64,000 bases of DNA, taken from the NCBI GenBank assembly GCA_905182985.1, contig CAJJDN010000096.1, positions 1-64,000 on the forward strand, written 5' to 3'. Shown in pieces: positions 13,101-24,332 of the stretch. Within the stretch, counting starts at the first letter, position 1, and the number at the start of each line of letters is the position of its first letter. The notes under the pieces were generated by a model. The model did no database searches, was not told the origin of the DNA, and was given only the letters and a program-made list of their open reading frames with translations. Both the position numbers and the translations under genes were made by a program. Source of the DNA: Paramecium sonneborni. Lineage: Eukaryota > Ciliophora > Oligohymenophorea > Peniculida > Parameciidae.

Positions 13101-13751
13101 GAAATTCTATATAGAAATCACAAAACTAATGAATTTTAATAAATGTATAAAGATATTTAATATAAAAGTGGACATGGAAAATATGATACATTTGGAAATA
13201 AAGATGGATAATGGTAGGAACCACACTAAAATTTTTGGGAGTATTATCAAAATAAATATTTTAGGTATTTTCAATTATATTAATTTGGATAATACAAAAA
13301 TGGAATTAAATAAGGTCTTTGGTAAATATCAAAAGATGTTTAATGTTAAAATGAAGATCATATAATGTATGTCATTTGAACAAATAGATAAGTGCTGGTG
13401 GTATATATGATGATTAAGGAAAGAAGAATAAAAAATGGATTGATTTAAGTTGGAATTGTTTATTGTCTAGTTATACTTTAGAAGAAGGTGAATATTGTAA
13501 AGAAAAGAGAATAGGAGAATGGATTTTGAAATTGTAAGTTTATGATGAAACTAAATTAATGTAAGTTTAATCATTATTTAGTGGATCTTGTATTTATAAT
13601 AAAAATGGTTTGAAGGATGGATATTGTGTTGATTTAGACATAGATTTCTTCTTGTAAATCATATTGTAAATTTAGTAACAAATGTGCATATAACTCTACA
13701 TATTAAAATGGAAGGAAAAATAATGATTCAAAAGAATTTTCTGCTAGATGA
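10101..13751 (+). CDS. GGG/MORN-like repeat protein with an intron in each repeat
   Basis: From about 10.95 kb the gene consists of roughly ten units of about 210-230 bp. Each encodes a glycine triplet plus Y-D-E-x-G-x-K-x-G-x-W-I-E, then a second motif Y-x-G-E-Y-x-N-G-x-K-x-G-x-W reminiscent of MORN repeats. Micro-introns lie just before the glycine triplets (for example 11153-11181, 11583-11610, 11808-11830 and 12025-12049), and others lie between the two motifs. The last exon follows an intron near 13660 and ends at TGA 13749-13751. The first 110 residues are not repeated. Frames are not fully resolved at 10430-10930 and around 11890, so the gene may contain errors or be starting to decay. 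MORN-like repeats often bind membranes or scaffold the cortex. That role here is inference. Confidence 0.6.
10955..13600 (+). repeat. tandem protein-coding repeat array, about ten units
   Basis: Unit starts at the glycine triplet lie near 10957, 11182, 11611, 11831, 12050, 12286, 12511, 12952 and 13393, plus weaker ones. Units have diverged in sequence but keep the same motif order and the same pre-triplet intron site. Confidence 0.75.
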
Positions 13752-13842
13752 TATCATCAAATAATAATTGATTTAAAAGAGAAATATTCATTATAAATTA
13801 TATTATATAATAATAATTTATAATTAAAAATAATAATAAATT

Positions 13843-14433
13843 TCAGAGAGTATCTTCATTATAATGATTCATTAGATCTGATATGATCTTTTCCGAGAAT
13901 GGAGTAATTCTATTAAGAGATGACTTTAGTTTCTCTTCATTAACCTAAGTAATATCTGATAATATTCGAGTATTTAATCCTCCATATTATAAGAAAATAA
14001 TATCAGCAGCTATTTTTACTGTCATAGCTACTTACAAATTTTATTCTAATCTTCCAATTAATTAATTTAATTGTTTCTTTAAGGTTTCACAAATCTAACA
14101 AACTTAATCACAAAATCCCAATTTTTAACAAATAAATGAGAAATTACTGGCCTGCTTTTTTTCTATATATTTGATCATTTATTCTAATTTGTTATCAACT
14201 TTGGGTAATTTCTTTCCAAAATCTTTTAAGCAATATAATATAACTGCACGTGCTGCTGTTTGGTTATTAGGTAATGGTGTTTATTTTATTATTCGAATTG
14301 CTTTTTTTTCTATCTCAAAATCCAAATTCAATTTAAAAATCAGATGTTGAACTTCGTCTAATAAATTCATTTCAGCTTTTAGGTTAATGAACTCATAATT
14401 GAATTTTGGGATAGGAGGTCTTTAATGTCTCAT
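13843..14433 (-). CDS. uncharacterised helical protein, cyclin-fold-like
   Basis: Single exon of 196 residues starting M-R-H-Q-R-P-P. It is mostly alpha-helical by eye. A first region carries T-A-A-R-A-V-I-L-Y-C-L-K-D-F-G. A second carries V-A-M-T-V-K-I-A-A-D-I-I-F-L then L-N-T-R-I-L-S-D-I-T-Q-V-N-E-E-K-L-K. The pattern of a helix rich in A-A, then a short helix-turn-helix resembling the second cyclin box of TFIIB or Orc6, suggests a cyclin-fold protein. The resemblance is weak and could be chance. A pair C-x6-C-x2-C near residue 115 is also present. Confidence 0.6.
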
Positions 14434-14546
14434 TATTTGTATAATTATTCTTAAAAATTTAATTACTTATGAATATATGATTGATGACTCAATTCAAGAT
14501 TAATGATTACGTTATATATTTATATATATATATTTATAATTGTCAC

Positions 14547-14945
14547 TCAATTTTTAAATTTCAAAAAACAAGCCAATATTGTAAATGCAGCACTCAAATA
14601 CTAAATATATGGTATTTCCATCATTTATTAATAAAAATAAACAATGGAAGAGAGAGATAATAAAAATACTTCTTAATGATTAGAACAAAATGAAACTAAT
14701 AATTAATTACATATTATTGGCATATATAACTGTAGTGATTCTTTTAAATATGATTTCCCTTAAATTTTATAGAGATAATTTGAACGATATTTTTTTTTTA
14801 AATAAGTTGTATGACCCATGAATGCAATTACTGCGATACCGGTACTCCAACAACCATAATATAGATATTTCTAATCTGCAGGAATGGTCTATTTTTTCTA
14901 ATTTAACATCTCTTTAACAGCATATCCTGCTATAAGTTTTTCCAT
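14547..14945 (-). CDS. small membrane protein, possibly mitochondrial
   Basis: Open from ATG to TGA for 132 residues. The first 65 residues are the most convincing: M-E-K-L-I-A-G-Y-A-V-K-E-M-L, a polar stretch, then a membrane helix C-W-S-T-G-I-A-V-I-A-F-M-G followed by Y-L-K-K-K-Y-R. This layout, a short soluble start, one transmembrane helix and a basic tail, resembles small subunits of the mitochondrial ATP synthase such as subunit k, but no signature proves it. The C-terminal half is less protein-like, and an unseen intron could shorten it. Confidence 0.45.
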
Positions 14946-15186
14946 TATTTTTATTACTAATGGTAAATGTATGTTAAAATATATTTCTGAATATAATTTA
15001 AATATTTAAATATTCACAATTATTTTAAATACTCTTCTTATTGGTAAAATATAAATCAAATTAGTTTACTTTCTAATATTATACTTAATTTATTATCTAA
15101 ATGGAAATGAATTATATAAATAAAATGTCAGATATTTTTAGATTACACTTTCCTTTTTAATAAGAATATATAATAATAAATATCAA

Positions 15187-15640
15187 TCATTCGACAAATA
15201 AATTCAGTTTTATTTTATTTAAAAGTGCTTTATATAAATCTATTTCTTTTTCTTCAAGGTTTAAATACTAAATTTTTGCTTTTTCTTACAAATATTTTTA
15301 TTATCTTCATTTTTTTTTAATTTTTTTCTCTTTTAATATTCTTCTTTAAGTCTTAATCATTAGATTCTAATCAAATAATTAATTATTATAGCCCTTCAAT
15401 AAAAGGACCATTTTACTTTGACATTAGATTATTTAAATTTAGAGTAAGTTAATCTAATTGCAGGATTTACTCATAAAGGAGACCTTGATTTATATATTTC
15501 ATGTTTTTAATCAATCTAAGTATTTTTCAAATAAAGGATATTTAGAAGGTTTAGGAATTTTTGTAATTTAAAATCTTAGAATGAATCATGCTTTATTATA
15601 ATTAATGTAAGGACTAAGAACTAATTAAACTTGATTTCAT
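15187..15640 (-). CDS. uncharacterised basic coiled-coil protein, 5' end uncertain
   Basis: Three introns (15454-15483, 30 nt; 15394-15416, 23 nt; 15268-15289, 22 nt) join exons with K-S-R-L-T-Y-S-K-F-K, then K-E-K-K-I-K-K-K and finally L-E-E-K-E-I-D-L-Y-K-A-L-L, ending at TGA 15187-15189. Without splicing, the region shows several TGA codons and looked at first like a pseudogene. The introns remove all of them. The true start is not resolved: an ATG at 15638-15640 lies in another frame, so one more intron is needed. It sits about 65 bp downstream of the kinesin stop on the same strand. Confidence 0.45.
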
Positions 15641-15704
15641 ATTTTATAATTTAAAACTTATTTTACTAGAGTAAAGAATACTAATAAAATTATTATTAGT
15701 TATA

Positions 15705-18307
15705 TCAATTATAAAGTTAAAACTTATCAACAGCTTACTCTTTTTAATTCATATTTAATATTTTAAGTCTCTCTTTTTTTAATTCAATAGGTTCATTGTT
15801 ATTTTAAAAATTTTTAACATAAGGAGATTTATGAACCATTCCAGGAAGTAAAATTTTATTGGTAAATTAAGGTAATGATTTTTAATTATTTTTATGGTTC
15901 ATTGCTTTTTCAAATCTTTATTATTAATATTCTTAACGTAGTTTTTGAAGTTTTCTCAAACTAATTTCATTTTATATATCTCCTAAACTCTTATTAACAC
16001 TTTCCCTACCTGAACCTAAATCTAATGAACGATTTATATATTTTCCTTTAGCAGATTTTCTTTATGAACTGGGAGGATGATAAGAAGGTGGACGATTCAA
16101 TCTAGAAGAATATTTTTATACTACTCTATATTTCATTGGATCATCAATTTTATCTTATTTAAAAATATAATTATACTATTAATAGTTGTATTTTATGTTT
16201 TTGGAGATTTATGTGCTTATGTTAATTAAATAACTGGTGGTAATTTTAAATGAGATTTATTTTTTTAATATCTAATTTAAATATTTAATTTACTTCTAAA
16301 CACCATAATTTTAACCTCCTTATAACTAATAAAAAGGAGAATCAACTCCTGGTAAACTTGGCACTTATTAAATATTAAAGGTTTATAATACCTTTTTTAG
16401 GACCATTTGATTTTTATTTAGCACTCTAAATAACTTTAGCTTATTATTTATTAATCTATGTTCTTAATTATTTAACTTATTCATTTTGAATTTATTCTTA
16501 ATATCTTCTTTTTTTTTCTTAAATTTAAATTTCAACAGTTTCCTAAAAATTTAATTAATGATATTATACAATTTTAAATTCACCTTATTTCATGATTCCA
16601 TATAAATAATTTCTATAATTAGAATCCTATATTTATTATATTTATTTTTATATATCAACCTTTTAAACTTCAAATTCTAATAATTATTATTCTAAATCAT
16701 CCTAGCTTCTTCTGATTATGGTTTTTTAATTTTTAGCATTATCAATTCTTTCTTGTAATCTCACTTATTCAAATTTATCTGATGTTCTTCCTTTTTAGAA
16801 TTATAGAAATCCAATATTTTATTAATATTGATTTTATTATTCTTCCATTTGATATATTTTATTTTTTGTATCTGTAATTTCATCAACATTTTGATTAATA
16901 ATGGATTCTAATTCACTAATTTATTACTTTAGAGATAATTAAGGAAGAGGATGATTTTTTTAATTAATTTATGGTAGTTCTATGATTTATATTTAAAATA
17001 ATACTTAATTATGGAGCATTTAAATTATATTATTGTTATTAAATTAACAATTTTAATTCTTCATTTTCCTATCTTAAATTTTAAATCAATTATGCATAAT
17101 TGCTTATATGATTTTATGCCTTTAAAACATTTCGATTAGCAATTGTTTTTATATTTTTAGCTCTATTAGCATAAACTAAAGTATTGTAAGTTTCTTCAAA
17201 ACAACTAACTGAAGGAGTGACATTTGAAATCATTACTGTTCTACAATTTCCTCCTAAAGAATCTTTAAGAAGACGAGTAAGCTTTGAATTTCGAAAAGGA
17301 ATAAATGGATTTTTAATGCCTTTTTCATTTGCCTCTGATAATGATTAAATACAATTTCCTAACACCAATAATGATTTATTAATATTAGCTCCTTCAATCA
17401 TTCTTTATCCTTTATTATTTGTATTAGCTGCTCTTTCACTGCCAGCCAAATCTACTAAACTAAATTTACTTTAAATAATTTATTCTTATATTCCGGCAGC
17501 TTTATCTTTGCTTTCAACTTATAGTTATAAAATTGCATGAGATCTTGAGGATTCTTTATTTGCATCCGTTGCCTCTTTAGAACGGTTTTTGTTACCTACT
17601 TTTAAAAGAGCCAAGACTTCTGAAACTGTTTTAACATCTACTTCTATTACACCTGCTATTTATATCCCATTATTTTTATCTTCTCTTATTTCTAAATTTT
17701 TATCTTCTGAAGTTAGTAGATCTCTTATGTTTTCATTGTAAATCTCCACATAAGAAACTTTAAATTAAGTATCTTTAAATCGATCTTAAATTGAATAATT
17801 AAAAAGCTATGATAATGCTCTTGGCATCAATCCTATTTCCTATTAAGTACCTATCATTCTAATTATTATATATCCTAATTACGTAAAAGTTTTTCCTGAA
17901 CCTGTTGCACCATAACAAAATACTGTTGTATTATAACCCTCTAATACTCCTTCTAATAAAAATTCTGTTGTATTCTCATATATCATTTATTAAGAAGCAA
18001 ATTGATCAAAAACAAAATCAAATGCAAAATTAGTTTCTTTTAGTCTATTTTTTCTTAATAACTATTATTATCAATCTCTTTACATCATCATCTCTCTCTT
18101 ATTCAGGATCCAATAAAACTATCATCTTATTATCCAAAATTCTAATTGTCTCAAACTCTGATAAACTTCTCTCTTTCTAACTCAAAGGTCTAACTCTAAT
18201 TGCTACCTTTTAGTTTATTTCAAATTATTTACCAGGATATTACTATTACCATTTTTTAATTCATCAATAAACTTTTTTGTCTCTATCTCAAATTACTTTA
18301 TTAGCAT
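15705..18307 (-). CDS. kinesin-8 family motor protein (KIF18/19-like)
   Basis: 810 residues after removing seven introns (18207-18232, 18062-18083, 17859-17882, 16980-17004, 16364-16391, 16272-16293 and 16154-16176). The motor domain starts near residue 25 with V-A-I-R-V-R-P-L. It has the P-loop [21 protein letters not shown], switch [10 protein letters not shown], switch [11 protein letters not shown], then [10 protein letters not shown] and [19 protein letters not shown] and A-N-I-N-K-S-L match kinesin-8 motors, which shorten microtubule plus ends. After the neck comes H-I-S-N-Y then a coiled coil and a proline/serine-rich tail. All catalytic motifs are present, so it should be active, perhaps in spindle or ciliary length control (inference). 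Confidence 0.93.
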
Positions 18308-18559
18308 TATTATCTATATATTATATATATATTTATTTATTTCAAGCAATTTTCATAATAAATTTAATTTTTTTAATTTTCAAAAAACTTCCAAATTACC
18401 ATAAACTTTTTAATTCAGTTTAAATTTATTTTTTAATAATTCCTCTGTTTATTGGAATTTTTAAATTATCTAAGTACTCCTTAATGTATTTTTATTATAG
18501 AGAAATTAATAAAAATAATCTTAAAATTATAATTTGTATTAATCTCAATTAATTTTTAA

Positions 18560-18850
18560 ATGATCTCATCTAGAAAAATCAAATACATTCTAAAAAGACT
18601 AATCATAAATTTCTTAGTTTTGATTGCTGATCTTTTTATTCACTCATTCTATAATAAAAGAGATTATGATTATAATGAAGATTTTGTTTTATTTCGCTTT
18701 ACAAAATATTATGCCCAAGGACATTACCCAAAGTATAATTTTCCAAATAAACTTCCCAATTTTGTTGATAAAAATCTTTTCAATGTATTCTTATTAATTT
18801 ATGATGCATTTGGAATACTTTTCAAATCCAAACAATTTAAATCATTCTGA
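18560..18850 (+). CDS. doubtful 96-residue ORF
   Basis: Open on the plus strand with an N-terminal hydrophobic helix and an aromatic-rich C-terminus. It contains no TAA or TAG glutamine codon in 96 residues, which is unusual for genes in this window. The antisense strand is also open over the same bases and reads equally well. I list it only as a possibility. Confidence 0.25.
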   Translation: MISSRKIKYILKRLIINFLVLIADLFIHSFYNKRDYDYNEDFVLFRFTKYYAQGHYPKYNFPNKLPNFVDKNLFNVFLLIYDAFGILFKSKQFKSF

Positions 18851-18936
18851 TTATCAAAAAAATTTTTTATTGTATTGTTCTTCAATATTTTTTCAATAAA
18901 CTTTTTCAAATCTCCTTTTTAGGGATATTTTTTGTT

Positions 18937-19203
18937 TCACCTTGCTTATATATTTTTTTCTTTTTATCTAATGGATTAATGGAATCTTTTTTTTGTAAAA
19001 TTAGTGCTCTATTTAAAATTTTTTAATTCTTCTAGCTCTTAATTATAAAATTCATTTTCTTAATTCAATAAAATTATATTAGAAGAATGAAATAGTTTAT
19101 TAGAAAAACCTGTATATATATGATTTCGTAAATCATTTTAAATAATAGAACTTTCATTATCCTCTGGATTATCTTCAATCATTGATTCATTTATAAATTG
19201 CAT
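18937..19203 (-). CDS. small acidic/coiled-coil protein
   Basis: 88 residues from ATG to TGA. It has an acidic N-terminus (E-D-N-P-E-D-N-E) and a short heptad-like stretch E-F-Y-N-Q-E-L-E-E-L-K. From about residue 68 the neighbouring frame reads better (L-D-K-K-K-K-I-Y-K-Q-G-E-T-K) and would end at 18906. A one-base error near the A run at 19017-19024 is possible, so the C-terminus is uncertain. No family recognised. Confidence 0.45.
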
Positions 19204-19302
19204 TTTTTTGAATAATTATTTACCATTTTATATTAATGTTAGATTCATTTGTATTATGAAATAAAATAAATTAATAATTATTTATATTATTATATAAATA
19301 AA

Positions 19303-20314
19303 ATGTCAAATTTCTAAAACAGAGTTTAAAAACTTTTGTGTGAAGAAGTGAATCATGATAGTAAACCTATTATTTTGGTTTGTTTTAATAAAGATTGCGA
19401 CAAAAGAAAGGTTTGTTTAACTTGTATAGAAGAATTTCATAAAAATCATAAAGGTGAATTGGCTTCAATTGAAGATGTAGAAACTTTTATCAAAAATAAT
19501 TGCATTAAATAAAAAGGAGCATATTAATGCAATGAAATATTAAGTAAGTTTGATGAATTTAAAAATGATATCCTTAACTAATTAAATGTTTTGGAGTACA
19601 TTTTAAAGAAAAAAGTACAATAAATGTTTGAGAATTTGAATGATATAGACAATAAATTATAATAAATTGGAGAGGATGGTGAAAATGATTTGAATGAACT
19701 TTAAAATAAATGTAAGTAAAAAATTGAAGAATTAAGAATAGAATGGATAAATATATTCAATTCATTTAAATCCGTTGTTGCTCCAATAGAAATAAATTTA
19801 AAGAGATTTGAGAAATTAAGTGACAAAGAGATTGAATTGAATGCTTAAATAGTAAATGTTAGTATGTTGTATCCAAAATATACAATTAAGCTAACAAAAT
19901 TAAATATTTCTTAATTAGAGAAAGCTTATCAAGATTCACAAGTAGAATTAGAATTTTCAATATTTAAAAATATGTATGAATCATTTAAATGTGGATAGGA
20001 ATTTATAAGAGAAAAATTTGTATAATTGGAAAAGTGTTGTGAATCATTCTTAAATGAAAATAGTGAATGATTCTTATGAAATCGGATTGCCAGAAAATGT
20101 GTATTTAAAAGAGGGAGAATGTTATAGTTTAGAAATAAAAAGTAATCAAGATATAAAATTTAAATTATTTACGGAATAAAGTTTAGAAAATCAACTTATA
20201 GGATTTTAATAATCTGATCATGATGAAACATTTTTCAAAATAGATGAAAATAAAAGAGTTAGAAGTTTAAGTGGAAATGGATTGCTTGTATCTATTGGAG
20301 CATTATTTGAATGA
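19303..20314 (+). CDS. B-box-like zinc-finger coiled-coil protein
   Basis: 327 residues with one 28-nt intron (20036-20063). The N-terminus holds C-F-N-K-D-C-D-K-R-K-V-C-L-T-C then H-K-N-H-K-G-E, a C-x4-C-x6-C-x2-C...H-x2-H arrangement like B-box zinc fingers of TRIM-type proteins. A long helical region follows (about residues 60-240) with coiled-coil character. The spliced last exon encodes a beta-rich tail (I-G-L-P-E-N-V-Y-L, S-L-E-I-K-S-N). Such proteins are common in Paramecium, and a role in ubiquitination or scaffolding is only inferred. No RING is visible. The gene is convergent with the STPG gene, with 133 bp between stops. Confidence 0.75.
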
Positions 20315-20447
20315 ATAGAAATATATTATTATGCATAAAATAATAAATTATCAAATAAAATCAAATTAATAAGTAAAAAAAAGATTAATATGTATATTAA
20401 TTTTATGTAAAGTTTACTTAAATAAATTAGATTATAGTTATTGTTAA

Positions 20448-21307
20448 TCAGTGATCATAATAAATGGAGAACTAAGGAGCTTTGCTAACTTTAGACATCC
20501 ATCCCTTATTCCAATCTGATTAACCTAGAACAGGACCAGGCCTACTATTATTTTATTTTTTTAGATTTTTAATTGGTTTTCGGCTGATTTATTATTCTTT
20601 GAACTTTTTATCAAAAGTAAAATAAGTGGGATCATCTGGTGAATAACTATTAGGACCAGGATAATGAACTACAGGAGATCTAGATTTTGTTTTTTTAATA
20701 ACATGTTCACTAACTACTCTTGAAGGAGTATTATAAGCTCCAGGTCCTGGAATACTTATTTATTAACTTATAAGATCTTCAAAATAATTAGTTCTGTGTT
20801 ATGTTCTTATTTATATATAATACATACTTTAATCTCTAAGAAATAATAGGTTCATTTTCAATACTTTTGGATTTGAACTCTTTGTTATAATCGGCAGGTC
20901 CAGGTCTAGGATATCGTTTTTCATCAGATATAATATCAGAGATTACTGTTTTTCTTTAGTTTTACTCAGCATATTTGCTTGATTCTTTTGGTTTCTTATG
21001 ATCATTAGGTTCTGACCAAAATGATTAATATTCATATTTAGGTCCAGGTAGTTTTGAATGATATTCTTATAAATCTTCAATAAAAGTTCCTCTTTTTGGA
21101 GGTTTAACAGGTTTGGCTAAATTAATATTCACGCTTATTACTAATTAATCTTTTGACCTTGCAAACATCTGGATATATTTTCATATCAGGCATTTCTTTC
21201 AATCCCCAATCAGTATGATATCTATTTGCTATAGCATATACAATCTCAATTGGCTCTTTATTTAAAGATGCATCATTATGGACTGTAGGTAATCGAGGTC
21301 TAGACAT
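20448..21307 (-). CDS. STPG/SHIPPO-repeat ciliary protein
   Basis: 270 residues after removing introns 21117-21141 (25 nt) and 20816-20837 (22 nt). Repeated P-G-P-x-x-Y motifs mark sperm-tail PG-rich repeats: L-P-G-P-K-Y-E-Y, R-P-G-P-A-D-Y-N, I-P-G-P-G-A-Y-N-T-P, Y-P-G-P-N-S-Y-S and R-P-G-P-V-L-G. Proteins of this family (ODF3, STPG1 and CFAP-type) associate with axonemal or cortical microtubules, some as microtubule inner proteins. The N-terminus contains H-T-D-W-G-L-K-E-M-P. Both splice joins keep frame, and TGA closes the ORF just after W-N-K-G-W-M. Confidence 0.88.
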
Positions 21308-21825
21308 CAAAATATTACAAATAATAATAATTAACATTAATTTACAAATTCATAAGTAAATTCATCAATTGCATATCAATAATGTTGTCTATTATTAATA
21401 ATATATTGAGATTAATATCATTACATTACATACACTTATTTGAATCACCTTTCACTTTCTATTTATAAAAATTAAGTTATATTTAAGTTGAGTTAACATT
21501 ATTCAATAATATAAATAACTATACAAGTTTATCTCTTTATTTAAATAGAAAGAATAATATAAGAAATTTTATGTCTTCTTTGTTGTTAAATTAATAAGAA
21601 TTAATCTTTTTTTTTAAAAATAAACTTCTATCTATAAATAATTGATTCTACGTTTTGTTAGATGTTTGTTTCAAAGACATAAAAATTACAAAAATAAGAA
21701 ATACTTATATCACTTATATTTAAAATCATAATTATTATAAATCTCAAGATAGTTTCAGAATTTATAATGATAATAAATAGATAATATAAAACATTTGATT
21801 AAAGATAAATAATTAAACTATAAAA
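21308..21825. promoter_or_regulatory. divergent intergenic region
   Basis: 518 bp between the starts of the STPG gene (minus) and the LITAF-domain gene (plus). It is AT-rich and no specific site is recognised. Confidence 0.4.
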
Positions 21826-22372
21826 ATGTAGAATAATCAACATGTAAAACTTCCTTAAGAAATGACCAATACTCCTTATGAAGGACCAGTTTCTTAGGTT
21901 GTGTATCCATAACTTTCTCAATAGAATGTTTAAATTGGTTAACCAATCCAACCAATAGTTCCAGCTCAACAATATGTCAGATAGATTTAATATTAACCAT
22001 AACCATAACCATATCCATAATAAATATAATAATAATAATAATAATAGATTGTTTACCATCCTACTGCTTTCTAATAAGGTATCAAATCAAATTTTATTTA
22101 AAGCATAACCAGTTTATACTAAATACCCTCATCTCACAACATGTGCTTGCTGTTAAAGATAAGTTTAAACACAGGTTACATATGAAGTAGGAACTGGAGC
22201 TTATGCAATAGGTGGACTTTTGGCAGCTGTTGGCCTTTGGTTAGGGTATTTTTTAAATTCAATCAATAGATGTTGTCTTATTCCATGTTTTGTCTAAGAT
22301 TGTAAAGATGCAATTCATTTCTGTCCTGCATGCTAAGCTTAAATTGGTAAAAAGAGATTCTTATTTGATTGA
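21826..22372 (+). CDS. LITAF-domain membrane-associated protein with polyQ
   Basis: 173 residues with one 25-nt intron (22079-22103). The N-terminal half is Q/P rich, including a six-glutamine run encoded by consecutive TAA/TAG codons. The C-terminal half is a LITAF (LPS-induced TNF factor/CDIP1) zinc domain: first knuckle T-T-C-A-C-C-Q, a hydrophobic segment G-G-L-L-A-A-V-G-L-W-L-G-Y-F, and second knuckle H-F-C-P-A-C-Q-A-Q-I-G-K. In this family the two C-x2-C-type knuckles bind zinc and the hydrophobic stretch inserts as a monotopic hairpin in endosomal or lysosomal membranes. Length and domain order are typical. Confidence 0.9.
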
Positions 22373-22583
22373 TATAAGGATAGAATTAAAGAAAATTTAT
22401 AATAAAACAATATTTCATTATCATCATTAATTAGTATGTTGTTTTCTTTCTAAATTATCATACCATGAATGTAAGTATTTATTATATCTACAACATTTTA
22501 ATTTCTTAATTATTTTAAGTTCTCTTCATTTTTTTGAATTTTCTCTTTTTTTTTAATCATTAATTAATTTCTTTATTCCACAA

Positions 22584-22927
22584 TCAAAAACTTTTTCTAC
22601 AAAATTTAGAATATTCTTCAATTATTTGATTTCTTTATTCAACTTATTTCAACAACATAGCTTTTATCAATTTTATAATAAAATATACTAACAAATATTA
22701 TCCATCAAGTAAGAAATAGTATAATTAATCAATTTTTAGATTAATAAATTTTACTAAAAATCTTCTATCATTAGGCTATAACTTGAACTTAATTATTTCA
22801 ATTCAAAATTATATCTTTTTTTGTTGAGAATCTTATCATCCTTTTAATCACAAACTTAAATATTATTTTGATTCTAAAATTAAAAAAATTTTCTTGTCTC
22901 AAAATTAATAAAAATATTGAGAGTCAT
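22584..22927 (-). CDS. uncharacterised 103-residue protein, one intron
   Basis: Two exons joined across a 32-nt intron (22661-22692). The first encodes F-I-N-F-E-T-R-K-F-F-Q-F-Q and L-I-N-Y-T-I-S-Y-L-M-D-N-I. The second encodes L-L-K-Q-V-E-Q-R-N-Q-I-I-E-E-Y-S-K-F. It is helical and no domain is recognised. A further open frame downstream (to about 22311, with E-N-L-K-Q-L-R-N-Q-N) may belong to it, but I could not find a legal splice. Confidence 0.4.
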
Positions 22928-23025
22928 TAAAAACTTATCGATGTTTTAAAATAATTATAAGAAAATAATAGTATAATTGATTATCAAAATAAAATAATTC
23001 TAAAAAATAATATTAGAATTAATCC

Positions 23026-24033
23026 TCAAAATATATCATCTTCTTCTAGGCGAGATACTTTTTGAGGCGCTAATTCCTCTTTTTTAATGTTATAGATTGA
23101 AGGATCATTTGAATTCTTTACTATAATAGTACATATGTCAACTAACAAATCTAATGTTTTTTTGGCTTCATCTTATACGTCACCATATTTTTCATCAGTC
23201 ATCTAATTTTATTTTAAATTTGATCCATTATTATCTTTTCTAACATTTTTCTTAAAAACTTTTTTTTGATTATCTGCTAATTTTGATCTGACTCTTTTCA
23301 TAGCTTATGTAGGAGTCTCATTTACTTCAAGAAGCTCATATAGAATTTCCTTTAATTCATCAACTGATAATTGTTCCAACTTAATATCTTGTTTATTTAT
23401 AGATTCTTTCTATTCAATTGGTTTTTCTTATGATTATTTATTTGCTTCTACCTCTACTTCCTCTTCTACTTCTTCATTTTCTTATTATTTATTTTAATAG
23501 TATTATTAAGCCTCTGCTTTTGTAGCAAATTTAGTTGAACTAAAAAAACCATCTCCCCTTATTTTCTACATTCTTTTTTCATAATTCTTATTTGCTTCCT
23601 TTAATTATTTCTAAATCTTTTTAGAATTTTCTGCTTAAGCTTTCTCTTGAAGTTCTTAGAACATGTTACTTTAATCCAATTAATCTAACCAAGCATCACT
23701 AATGTAAAATTATTTATACTTTACTGCTTTATCTTTTGCTTTATCAAATACAAAATATCCTCCATCATCAAATTAACCAACATCTCTTTCATTCTTCATA
23801 TTAAATGGTTCTATTTCATAACCAAAATAATCAATTTAATCTTTTATTGATTTCAAAGTCTATTTAGACTCATTAATTTTAACAAACTTATTAGGAGCTT
23901 CATTAAAATTTACTTAAAATAAAATGAATTATTTACAATCTGCTTCAAAGTCATCTCTATTTCCTTTTGTTTTTTAAGCAAATTTTTTATAAGCTCTAGC
24001 TTATTCTCCTGTATAATTTTCTAGTCTTCTCAT
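23026..24033 (-). CDS. CD2BP2/LIN1-like U5 snRNP-associated protein
   Basis: 327 residues with a probable 24-nt intron (23913-23936). The diagnostic block is G-Y-E-I-E-P-F-N-M-K-N-E-R then F-D-D-G-G-Y-F-V-F-D and I-S-D-A-W-L-D-Q-L-D, matching the conserved G-x-x-I-x-P-F-N ... D-x-W-L-D region of human CD2BP2 (U5-52K) and yeast Lin1, which link U5 snRNP proteins. A charged, glutamine/glutamate-rich middle and a helical C-terminal region (L-S-V-D-E-L-K-E-I-L-Y-E-L-L) follow. The C-terminal GYF domain of CD2BP2 is not evident. A pre-mRNA splicing role follows from family knowledge. Confidence 0.8.
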
Positions 24034-24332
24034 AATAAATATTAAAATTAATTGTAAAATAAATCAAGTTTTAATATTTTCGAAAGAATGTATAAAAGAA
24101 TCATACAATAAAAGTTAGGTATTTAATTGACATTTCAAAGTTAGAAATTACAATAAAATCTTAGATTTGACTTGTAAAAAATAAAAAAGAATGAAAAAAT
24201 AACAATATTATCATGATTTTAGGTATTTGATTGAAGAAATAGTAAAAATCTTTGTTTTACTTAAGAATTTTGTATTGAAATTTAATAGTATTATATATTA
24301 TTATTATTCAATTTAATATAACTAATATTATA

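Noticed and set aside
12685..13365. Standard-code ORFs inside 12.7-13.4 kb
   Set aside because: They are fragments or wrong-frame readings of the GGG-repeat gene, cut by TAA/TAG glutamine codons and micro-introns.
14511..14545. TA-rich repeat as an origin or regulatory site
   Set aside because: Short (TA)n runs are common throughout this AT-rich sequence, and nothing else marks the site.
15187..15600. In-frame TGA codons suggesting a pseudogene or TGA recoding
   Set aside because: All three fall inside or are removed by introns at 15454-15483, 15394-15416 and 15268-15289, leaving a normal frame.
17102..17121. Apparent frameshift in the kinesin just after the motor domain
   Set aside because: It came from miscounting a T run. 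With four bases at 17124-17127 the frame is continuous (N-V-L-K-A-Q-N-H-I-S-N-Y), and the whole gene is divisible by three after splicing.
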